Shown: one piece after another, positions 33,803 to 45,000 of the stretch | How positions within the stretch are numbered: position 1 is the stretch's first letter | How the letters are laid out: the number at the start of each line of letters is the position of its first letter | Position numbers and translations under genes: made by a program | Assembly: GCA_029449245.1 (NCBI GenBank) | Contig: JANATF010000002.1 | Coordinates: forward strand, 2,046,001 to 2,110,000 | Direction of reading: 5' to 3' | Source of the DNA: Mortierella alpina | Taxonomy: Eukaryota; Mortierellomycota; Mortierellomycetes; Mortierellales; Mortierellaceae | Length of the DNA stretch: 64,000 nucleotides | The notes under the pieces: generated by a model | What the model saw: the letters and a program-made list of their open reading frames with translations, nothing else | Told to the model about the DNA's origin: nothing | Databases searched by the model: none

Positions 33803-36800
33803 TTACCTTCCATGGGTGTGGGATCCACGACCTCGACCAGCCTGCCCTCCTACAGGTCGTCTCTCATAGCCGTCGACGCCAAGATTTGTCAATGCACTCT
33901 CGGTGCCGAATCCAGCTCCAACGCCTACGCTCTGGTTACGAGCCCATCGGGACTGATTGCGAATAGGATCTGGCCCTTGTCCTGGACGATCTCCACGTTC
34001 GCCACGCTCACCTCGCTCACCTCGCTGCGGCCCTGGAGAATGGGGTGCACTGTTGTCACGCAGGCCCATGGCGCCGCGTCTGTTCTCCTCGGTAAAGTTC
34101 AAGCGGAACCCTTGATTCCGCAAGGATTGTTCCAAAGCTGATAAGGATTCAAAAGTACAGTTGTCAGTAAAGATTAGTTGTTTCGTCAGATACTTCTCAT
34201 TGCACAATGTCTCCGCAACCCTAGACCGTAGATCATACCTGCGCGCTGATTGGCTTCCTCGCGAACTTCGTATTCCAAGACAAGTTGCTTGAGCTGCTGC
34301 TGTTCCTCTCGTTCGGCTTCACGTTGGTTTCGCGTGTTGATTACAAGCGCACTGTCGCTTGGCAGACCGACAGTCTTCAGCTGTTGCTTGTTACCCTTCT
34401 TTGTTAAGAGAGTGAAAGCAACATGGTCGGGATTATTAACAACCGGCTCCTCGCGACGATCTATTGAACCAAGAGCAAAGTATTATTAGCGCGTGTTTGA
34501 TACTGAAGGAATAAAACAAGTGCAGAGAAAGCACAACTCATACCTGCAGATCTCAATACGGGGATAGCGACATCGAGCGTGAGGTGTTTCCTCTCAAACT
34601 TCCTGGACTCCAGACTCTCACTCATCATCTTGAGATACTCCCGCTCAAAGTCTTCGTCGAGAGGTTCCGCCTGTTTGTGTTGATTCGTGAGAACAACGGC
34701 CTGTTCCTCGTCGTCCATCTGTCGCATAGCGTGCATCTCCTCGTCGTCATCCAGTCCGTCCTCGTCCTCATCGCTCTCATCGTCATCTTCATCCTGCGGG
34801 TCGTCATCGCCGTCGTCATCGCCTTCAGAATCTTCCGAATCGGAATCATCATTCTGAAGAGTTGAGGCTTGGTCACTGCTACCCAATGGGCCCAGCAATG
34901 CCTCCACTGCCGCAACCGCTTCCTCATACGTCTGAAAGCGTCGAAGCTTGGGTCTCAGCTCGGTGAAGGTGTCCTCGATCATGTATTCGATTTCAAGGGG
35001 CACGGTTTCCTTGGCAAGGATGTACATCTGGAACAAGACGAGGAAAGAATCCAGCTTGATCTTTGAGCTGCCATGGTCAAAGCACATGCCGCAGGTATCA
35101 AGCAGTGTGCAGGTGAGACGAATTCTGAAACAGTCGTGAGGTGCATCAATGGGCGAGGGGCGCTCTGGTGAAGCACGACCTTGATCTACGAACATAACAT
35201 GGAATAATGTTGCAAAATAAGAACATATCGCGGCTTCGAAGAAAACGATCCAAGAGGGGAAGAGGCACAATCATCACTCATGCGACGTACCATGTCCTGT
35301 TGACACCAGCGCCTCCAAAGTACTGAAGATTAGAGGCGAGTCCACCATGCGATAGTTGTACAATTCTCCCAAGAACTTGACGACGGCGATGCGCTTTTGG
35401 TTATGCCGGAAATTGTTTTGCTCCAAGCCAACTTTTATCTCTTCCACGACAGAGTCCACGATGGCAATTGAGAAATCGGAGTGGTATCGGCTAAGTCCAT
35501 TCACAAGGATTGCCATAAGATGAATGTTGCTGAACTTGATCTTCCACACTTTGCTGAACAGACGCACAACAAGATTATAGATCTAGACGAATTGATGTCA
35601 GTATAAGTACTAATAGCTACTCTGACCCGCGCCTGCAATTACAAGGAATCCAAAGCACACAACGAGTACTCACATCCTTATTGTTCCAGTCCAGCTTGCG
35701 GAGCAGCTTGTGAGTTGTCTCCACGTTTTTCTTGCAAAGATCAAGGTACAGCAGTTTGCGGATGAACTGCTCAATCGGAGGAATCTCGCGTTTTTGTCTC
35801 GTGCTCTGCTCTGGTGGATTACACTACATCAAGAGAATCAAAAGTGGTCAATATTTGATACTGAGCGGAGCATCATGAATTCTAGCAATACCCGCCAACG
35901 AGATTCAGATTTTACCTGGTAGTATGCATTATCAATCATTAACAAGAATCGCGGTTCGAGATGGCGTGCCGCCTTATTGCGCTTCAAAATATCGAGCATT
36001 TCGTCCAGACGGGCTGCTGTAACAGTGCTCTTGAGTTTGAGAAACCTTCCACATGTCTCGAGCAACGCACAGGCGACAATGATGTTTTGAGGCACAAAGT
36101 CATTGAGCAACACGCTTAAGCAGTGAAAGATGATTGGAAGAGGCGTGATGCCAAACTTGACTAGCTCACCCAAAAACTTGATGTTCTTGGCGCGAGACTC
36201 GGAGATATCAGTGTGTTTCTTGCGCAACATTCCACGAAACTCGCGCTTCAAAGCGCCAAGCACCTCCTCCGCAACATCTGGGTAAAATGGCTTAAAGGTG
36301 GCAATCAAGCGGGAGTAGTAAGGGAGGAGGTCGTGCCTATCACGGGGTACTTGGACAAGTGTCTACGTCGGTAGGAAAAGAAGAGCTCAATTAGTCGATG
36401 TGCTGCGGCCGATTCATCACAGACAAAGTTCCCATGGATATCACAATTGCGCCACAAACCTTGATCAGACGGTTGCGACTAAGCCTCGAGTTAAGGTAAC
36501 AAAAATCAACCGCTGCTTGGTCGATCATATCTCTGTTGCACATTGATGGAAGCTTGGCCAAGAAGGCATCCAGCTGCGTGGCAGTCGCCTTGGAAGCAGT
36601 TGTTGAGCTGTCTGCAGTTGTCGCAACCGTGTCCTCTGCCAAAAATAGCTCTGTTCCTGATGCGTCGTTGAGGTCAAGGTCGTCCAGCTCAGCGTCAATG
36701 CTCTCCATAATGTGATCTGCAGACTCGTCGAGATCTTCCAAGCCGTCCGCTGCATCGCTTGTAGCACGATCCGAGTCCGCTGCAAAACGATCATCCTTGC

Positions 36801-38836
36801 TTGCGGATTTGTCGCCATCCTTGTCAGCTTCACTGCCGTCGTCCTTTTTGTCCTTTTTGGACTTTGTTTCGAGGAAAATCTTTGGGACCAGTGTTCGGAG
36901 ATCGAGGATCTGTTCATAGAACACTACATTGTCTTCATCCTCAAAAACACTGCTGGAGGTTCCCTTATCCTCTGATCCGGCGCTTGTCTCTATGATGCCA
37001 ATCATGTCTTCCTTTTCGTCCTTCAAGACAGGCAGCTCCACATCCAACGCATCAGCAATCGCCTGTGTTGATGTCGACAACTTTTCAAAGGCTTTGGATT
37101 GTTTTTCAAACTGCTGTTGGCGTTCCTCTGACAATTCACCGCGGGAGAACAATGATGACTCGTTCTTTCGTTCCGTTTTTTTGAGTTCCTATAACATTAA
37201 AACCACAATGACAGCATTAGTCACTGGAAGACACTTCGCGGTTCCCCATTCCTGATACGTTTGCTGTCCATGTCAACTTTTGTGTATGTACCTTGTGGTC
37301 GCGAACAAGATGGTTCTCCAAGCCCTTGTAGTAATCCATGATCATAGTCTTGAAGACCTGTTGCTGTGCAGGAGCGACAAAGGACTCTTGTGACGTTGAT
37401 GCCGAATCGTCCTGCGTGGTGTTCTTGACATCTGCTTCTTTGCCTTCGGTTGCAACCTTGGCTTTCTTTGGGGTGATTCCGGTCAAATCCTTGCCGTGGA
37501 TCTTCAGCGCTGTCAGGAGAATGGGAAGATTCACATGGTCCTTGTCGCCAGTAAGCTGCAAACATAGAAAAAAAGGACCATCAATAAGCATTGTGTTAAT
37601 GCCGACCTCTCCTTTGCAGCAAGTGATCGATTGAAGTAACGCCATCGCCATCCCAGTTTGCATACCAGATCGTGCAAAATCGTATAAACAAAATTAGGGA
37701 ATCCTTTTGCATTGTCGATCGCGCCTTTGTCGCCTTTGGAGTCCTTGCTTGAGCTCATGATCAATCCAGCAACATTGTCTTTAGCCACTTGGCCGGCTTT
37801 GTTGGACACGCCGGCAGCTCCTTCAGCACTGAGAGTAGCCACGCCATCCTCGATATTTCGCAGTACGCCTACGAGCCACAAATCGATGGCAACGCGGCAT
37901 AAAATACGCTGCCTCGAGACTCGTGCGGCTTCTTCCTTTTCGCGCTGCTCCGGAGTTGATCCTGCCTGTGCTAGCTGCTGATGTGACAACTTTGGCGAAG
38001 GTGCGAGTGCCTTTGCGAGATGGTAGGTGAGCAGCAGAGTGAAAGTGTCTGGAAAACGCTGGTGAAGCGCCGAGATGACCTATGTGAACAAGTTTCGTGA
38101 GTCAGATTGGTGTCCAAGTAGCCTCCTCTCCCTGTCGTGCTTGCTGCGGCTCTGGTCTGCGCAAGTTTTTACCTCGATCGCCGCGGCCACATCGGCACTT
38201 AGTTTGCAACGCAGCAGTCCCTCAAGGATGGCTGCGACTATCTCAGAGATGTACTTTTCGAGGCTGAGTTTCTTGATGTCGTTCAACAGCTGACTCGAGA
38301 CGTCGGCAGTGAGGCCCGTCTTGCATTTCTTGATGAATGCCGTGTTCTTTTTGATATTGGAGTCCAGATTCTTGAGGGCAGATGGATCTAGATTGGGAAG
38401 AGCGGGTTTTTTATCCACGTCTGTCAGTTTCCGCGGCTCCTGGATTCGGGCAGTTCATGCATGCGACTGGCCGTTACCAGGCTTGTCCTGCCACGCCCTC
38501 AGATTGGCCTGTCGTATGTCCTGTCGTGCAGCCACTTTTGCGGATCGGCCAAAGCGTTGGTTGGGAGAGGGATGTGATGGGGAGTGGAGCAAAGAGCAGG
38601 CTGGATGGATGGAGGATGGATGGGCAGAGAAGGGTGTGTGTGGTGTTGAAAGAGATTCGTTTTTTTGATTCAGCAAACTGCGTCACAGCGCATTTTTTTT
38701 TGTTCCTTCTTCAGACTCCATCCTCGTGAACAAAGCAAACGCCCTCACTCACTCCTTTGTCCCTCTTCCACATTCCATGACGGCACTTGACCTTCGTGTT
38801 CGATCTAGATTCATCCTCAGCAGCAGCAGCATCCAT
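33803..38836 (-). CDS. UPF2: Nonsense-mediated decay factor Upf2 (three MIF4G domains)
   Basis: Upf2/Nmd2 bridges Upf1 and the exon-junction protein Upf3 and activates Upf1 helicase during nonsense-mediated mRNA decay. The 5' end is uncertain: an ATG at 38836 (MDAAAAEDESRSNTK) with a strong GTGAGT donor is the best candidate first exon; DIRQANLRAWQDKP then EPRKLTDVDKKPALPN follow. MIF4G-1: DSNIKKNTAFIKKCKTGL, SLEKYISEIVAAILEGLLRC, ISALHQRFPDTFTLLLTYHL. MIF4G-2: MCNRDMIDQAAVDFCYLNSR, HDLLPYYSRLIATFKPF, ALLETCGRFLKL. MIF4G-3: LLRKLDWNNKD, VVKFLGELYNYRMVDSPLIF, FRIRLTCTLLDTCGMCFDHG. The C-terminus has an acidic Asp/Glu block (about 34860-34740), the Upf1-binding region (VAFTLLTKKGNKQQLKTVGL) and a final RGERGERGERGD stretch ending at 33803. 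About twelve exons and 1,290 residues. It is divergent from SMG1, about 240 bases apart. Confidence 0.93.
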
Positions 38837-39078
38837 CTCTGCAACTACAACAACATTATCAACAACAACTACAGCAACAATCACATCTAGCCATGCTGTC
38901 TGCACTCGCCAATAGATCCACCATAGTCTGAACTTGATTCCTCATCTCTTTTCCTCTCCTCAAGCGGACTTGTCAAGAACGCAACCAGTGCAGCACAGCT
39001 ACCGCACCATATATCGCGCACGAACCATAGCACACACTAGCTCGCCTTGTCCCGTCCCATACCTGTCTTTGTGCCAAT
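38837..39078. promoter_or_regulatory. Short shared divergent promoter, UPF2 / SMG1
   Basis: About 240 bases between the proposed UPF2 and SMG1 starts. It contains AAC/CAA triplet runs (38840-38885), a pyrimidine-rich stretch (CTCATCTCTTTTCCTCTCCT, 38940-38960) and CATATATCGCGC near 39008. Even if either start is misplaced by one exon, the two transcription units are head to head with no room for another gene. Confidence 0.6.
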
Positions 39079-42000
39079 ATGGTGCGTTCCCCTTCTTCAG
39101 CAGGCTAAACCTTCTGCCAGTACTTCAGCCCGCCCGGTGCTCAGCTGCTTAGACTGACCCGCGTTTTCCACGTGTCTCTAGAAGAACTCTCGTCGTCGAG
39201 GCCAGCAAAAGAATGCGGCACCCATGCATGTACCTGCTTACTCTCATCAGCCTTCAGCCAACCGCGGATCGCGGGCCGACAATGGTACAACAGAAAAAAA
39301 AAGTACATGAATTGAGCACGCGCCACTACCTCAAATCGTCTACTGACGTTGGTGCTTGCATTGTCTGTCATTGATGGTAGGCGGGAGAGCAGCCGTAGAC
39401 TTTGCCTCCGCTGTGGTCTTACTGGAGGATATCGAGGACATTTTGGACAAGAGCGAAGACAGTAGCAGCCTTCTACCAACGTTAGATCAACTCTTGGACC
39501 TCTCAGTCCAACATCCAGAGGCATGGCAGCCAAGATTCAAAGTAATGAACATATAGTTATGCCGAGCAGAGCATTATTGTGCGCATTCCGCCTCGAGCTG
39601 ACTCAATCTCTTGGACATACATTGCTGCAAATAGGCCATCGTCGACTTGCTAGTAGGGTGGCACGTTGATCGCGGAACGACTGCGGCCGTTAGGAGGCGA
39701 ATCGGTGGTAGGGATAAGAATCGAACAAACGCCACCAAAAGATTTTCAGCAGCGTAGCACCGAGTGGTCGTAACTCTAACTCGGATGTGTGTGCCTTATA
39801 CAGACGTCCTAGGTTCCTTCACTGTGCAGTGGTCTGCTGCCGCGGAATTTGGCCAGGACCTTCTCGAGTACTTTATCAACGACATTGAAGCTCTCGCAGC
39901 AGAAGAAGCAGCTTCGGACGCCACAGCGACTAAGGAAACTATCGCTTGCCTGCAGAGGTGAGAACGAAGAATCTCGATCGACATAGATGGGAAATATGGG
40001 CTGCGGACTGATGCGAGTGCTCTGTTTATTTATCGACGCCGCAGCTGCTTTCAAATCATCGTGAAGGCGTTGATCTCCCACGCCTCCCTCGCATCAGATC
40101 GGCTAAGGCAGCTTCAGGAGCATGCTATGGATATGCTCGTGGCCGTCGCAGGAGTATCAGATGCGCCCAACATAGCTGGTAAGAGACCGCTGCTATTGCG
40201 CACATGCGTTGTCAAGGATACAGACGAGGCGATACTTATTCAACGCTCTTGCTTTATAGGTACTGAAATCGTTCTTAGCCTTAGCTTGGGACAACCGTCG
40301 ACTTTTTATGGCCTGCAACCACGAGCTGTACGATATCTCCTAGACCAACTAGGCAACACTTACTCCAATAAGCCTGCCTGGACCAACACTGTCGGGGTCA
40401 TCAAAAAGGTACACTAGAGACCAGCGAGCTCATGCCACAAAATCTTACGACAAATATCGTCCATTACTGACAGTGATTCCGCGTGATTAGATTCTCGCCG
40501 CTTGGCAGCCATGTGTGCACCCGAATGTTACTCTGGAAATATCCAGTCCCAGTAGTGTGCTCATGCGTTCTCGTTGGGAAGCACCTGCTCAGTGGCGCCA
40601 TAGTCAGGAAGTGCAGGATGTCATTCTTGCTTCCATCTCGGATATATCGACAAACACCACCGAAAATAACAGTGAGCACCATAAAATTACGCTGCAAGCA
40701 TGGAGCAGTATCATGCACGAGGTGGAGGACATACTGCGAGAACTACCGCATAGCAACAGCTTATCTAAAGCGAAGGATCTCGCGTCAATCTTGCAGGACA
40801 GCCAGCCTCTGTTGGAAGTTGGTCAGGAACAACTCTTGCCCTTCACCGCTCAGCTCAATGGAGACCAGATTCATCGTAGTCCATATACAGAAACGTCTGC
40901 TGCATCATTAATGGCCAGCCTGACACTCGACATTCTCCTCTTGGTTGAGATGGCCAGATGCTGGCCTCATGAGTCTTCCGCGATTTTCCTGCGGCTTCTC
41001 GGAACAGTGGACAGCATACCTGAATCCCGCTTGACCATCGTCATTTACGCTCTCAAGGAGATATCCGTCAGGTAAAACTTGCATTGCTGAGGCAACAATA
41101 CCCTGATAGAAATTATCCAATACTCAATTTTGTATTATAGTCGCCAGTATTTTTTGTCGACAGCAGAACCTGCCAACTGTCACACGATACAATCGCTGGC
41201 CTTTGGGACGTCGCTTCACTTTATTCAGACCTTGGTGACACACTGGAAAATCCTCCCAGCCTCGATAAAACTTTGTGCGATCACCTGGGCTGCAGGCACC
41301 TTGGGAGCAGTTCAGAAGCACCGCGATATATTCTCGGCATCACGATCATGGCTTGATATGAAGAAATCCCTCTCGTCGAATCTGCACCAGTTCATCATTA
41401 TAGCTGGTAATTCCATAGGTGCTATTCCCTTGCTTTTTTGTTGCGCCATACTGTTGTATGCGGCCTCTGATCCTCTACTGGCCCGACTTAGGCTCCGACG
41501 AGGACGACCAAATACGAGCGGCGATCGCGACTGTCTTTGAATCGTTTGTGGGTGCATTCGGTTCGTTCAGCCTCGGTCCACAATTGATGGCAAGCATGGC
41601 AGACAGGTGTGTTGATTTACATCTAGAAGGCAAGCTACGCGATACATTTGACGCCTGAAGAAAAGCTGTTGGCTGATTACACTTTGCGTTATAGGACCCA
41701 GGACGTGTCTCCGAGTGTAAGCAGGGCTTGGAAGAATGCACTCTTCAAGTTGAACCCCTTCGTCTTTGCGTTTGACTGCTTCAACGCTCAAGAGACAGAT
41801 ATTTCCCGAGCACTCAAGGTAATCTTTGAAGAGATTTGTACATTGTGGTATAACTATCCTTCTTTCACTAACTTTGGCGCTATTAGGTTCTTGTGCTAAG
41901 AAGCCCATACGCAGGCGTTTTCAGATACCCACATTTCAATTCGATGATATCTGCGCTGGCTGCCAACGACAAGGATGCAGTTGACGAGGAAAGCGGCGAC

Positions 42001-45000
42001 AGCGGTGTTGCTTTTGTGCAGGATGGTGATATGCTCCAGCGCCTGTTCCACGCTTGTCAAGGGAAAGAAATCCTTGCAAAGGTCAACCACGACTCTGGCG
42101 CAGGTAAGAAGCTGAGGTGTGATCTCCTGATGTTTTGCCGTTGCAAAGCAGTTCTCCTTACCTAACTTTGCTTTTCTTTTTGTTACTGCTGGCTTTGTAG
42201 ACACCATCGCTTCAGAGCAGGTCGAAACACTCCAGCACTCTCACGAGCTCTTAACGTATTGGTCGTTGTGGGAGATGTCAAAATACTGCGTGCTCTCCAG
42301 ACTGCGCACTCCATTCGGAGGACCGCAGCAAACCCTTGACGCCTTTGAGAAGCAACTCAATGGTCTACTGCAGCTGGATTCCAAACCTGATTCGAGAAAC
42401 GTGAGGTAAAGTAGTTCCTCTTTGCGATTTACGGCGGACTGTGTCGCCTTCATCACTCTCACACGTTTCTTTCTTTTCACCTTAGAATGGCTCGCCTGCG
42501 TGATTTCCTATTGTTTTTGGATCGACTCGAACTTCAGATCTACAACGCGCATCATGGAACAGCTCTTGGAGTAATCCCTCCAACACCGAAACCCGTCATC
42601 GTTTTCGTTCGATCGAACAAGAAGATGTGGGATGAATGGTTTGCGCGGATCAGAAGCCGCATTATCCAGGGCGCAAAGGCTACTGGAGAAGTCGAAATCG
42701 TTATACGCAATGGATATAAGGTGCGTGGCGCTCTATAGCTTGTAGGACTCGACTTGGAGCCCATTCGTACTGATAATGTCCCCCGCTTGCATCTGCCCAG
42801 CTACTATCCGAACTTTTTAATGCTTTGAGTCGTGGTGCCGTTAATGACATTCTTCCGTGGTTGGACGAATTCGAACAAACGCTGGTTGACCTCGGTAAGT
42901 TTGCTCAGCAGTCTGTCGATAGGTCTATTGAACCCAGATGATATTAGCTAACGCAACAGGTGTTATCAAATGTAGTGGCAGCCCTTGTGGGAACTAATGG
43001 ATCCGATGCCATCTCGGGTCTGCACACATGGTGTAGAAGAGCTATCAAGGACATGACCAAGGCGCCTACCTCCGGTAGATCGAAACACTCGCGCTCGGAG
43101 CGTTCCACACAATGTGCGTAGCTCTCGTGTATGATCTTGTGCGAAATGTGAGTTTTGATGGCTCTTTCGAGGACAGCGACTAAAAAAAAGGGCGTCGAAC
43201 ACCGTTACTCCTATAGACCCAAGGTATAGAAACGCGAATCTGAATGAGGGCCAGGCAGCTGCGCTTTCCCAAATATCGCTGGACTGGATCAACGCCGCCG
43301 TTCTTCACGCTCAGGTACAGTGTCTCGGTCGGCTTCATGGTTGCGATACATACACACAGAGCTTCATAACTGCACTGTGCAGGTCTCTTACTCGTGTCCT
43401 TCTCCTCCATAGCATCGGTACGAGCAATCTGCGAAAGAAGCGATACATTGTATGGAATCTTACGGCGACCCAGAGTCTGAGGAGGACGTTCGACCCCAGG
43501 AAGATTTTCTTTGCAAGGAGGCCTCTGAGAGTTTGGGCGACCTTGGCAGCTACCAGCAACTCCAGTCGTTTCTTGATTCAGCCCCCTTGGATGTTCATTC
43601 GAACCAAGCAATGTTCTGGAATGACGATGCAGCATTGCAGAGTTTGAGGGACTTTTGTTTGGATGAACCGGCGCAGGCTTGGACTCAACTGGAGGAATTT
43701 TATGAGCAGGACAACAAGGATGAACGGATATCAGATAGCACTGCATTTGAGAGAGGCAGATTGGTTGGGCAGAGCTTCATGTTTGTGTCCAAAGTCTACC
43801 AGCAGTCAGGAGCAAGTTCGTTAGCTTTAGATCACATTCGCCAAGAGTCGCTCAGGATTGCTCAGCCATCCGCTGAGTTTCTTTTACGCAAGGGACTTGG
43901 GGCTACGAGTGGGGTACTTATCGACACCTTGATGCTCAACACACCTGCGGAGGGCATCTCTCAAGCAGTCAGAGAATTCGTGGATCAGCTCTCTAGCATC
44001 CCCGATGAGCTCAGGATGACCTTGTTGCGGAAAGATTTACGATACTGGACGCGACTCGATACAATGGTGGATTTGGCCAAGAAATATGCTAGCAACGACA
44101 CGTCCCTGGTTCTCAAGCAATCCAACGAGTTCAAGTTCTTGCTATCCAAGGTCGCTCGCAGGACCGAGTGTCACGGCTTTGCTTGCAGCATTCCACGTAC
44201 CTGGGAAGGAGCCTTGTCGCCAGCCATTCAGTTTGAGGAGGCAAAAGCGGCTGTGGCCAAGCATGATTATCCAGCAGCGCTAAGTGCCTCGAGGCGGATA
44301 TTAGACAGCGTCAAGGATCTGCAATCCCCCGACGTGGATGACCAAAATATGGCTGTGTTCCAGAGTCGAATCTATCTTAAACTGGCAAAATGGTCGCGAC
44401 TCACAAAACCTCAGTTCTCAGCGGATGACATCAAAGCCTTTGAGGATATTCTGGACTTGAAACGGGAGTCGATGCAGACATCGCAGGCAAGAATCGAATC
44501 CATCACCGCTGGCTGCCTTCAAAAAGCCGTCGATGTCGGCACGAACCATCGGAAATCTTGGTTCGCCTTTGGCACACATCATTACAAGCAAGGGTGGGGC
44601 ATCTTGGACGAGGTTGGGTCATATCGATTCCAACACCCCGTTGCTGTGGCAGCCAACGATTCGTTGAAAACAATTCTGTCCAATGCTGGAGTGCAGAACA
44701 CAGAGGAACACGCAAAGGCAAGCATTGATATCAAGGACCTTGTGGTGCTACTATATTGTGTTTAGCAAGTCGCTGACCTACCCCAACTTTATTTATTCTT
44801 GCTTAGGCCATCTTCTGCGTGTTTGTCAAACATTGTGCCTCGGGGCAGCCGTTCGACGAAACGGCTGCTTACGAGAGCATTAGGACACATCTCATCAAGC
44901 TTGAACAAATGGCTAGATCAGAGGATGCGATTTCTGAGATCGTCGGGACATTCCAGACCTTGCTACAGCGCATCTTGGAGTCTTACCGTTTGGCGGTGCA

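Noticed and set aside
39690-39775. tRNA-like stretch (TTCGATTC box on the minus strand)
   Set aside because: No pairing acceptor or T-stem could be built, and the bases belong to SMG1 exon 4 and its following intron.
41407-41491. Apparent frameshift in SMG1
   Set aside because: An intron with GTAATT donor and ACTTAG acceptor restores frame, giving IIIAGSDEDDQIRAAIA; no break needed.
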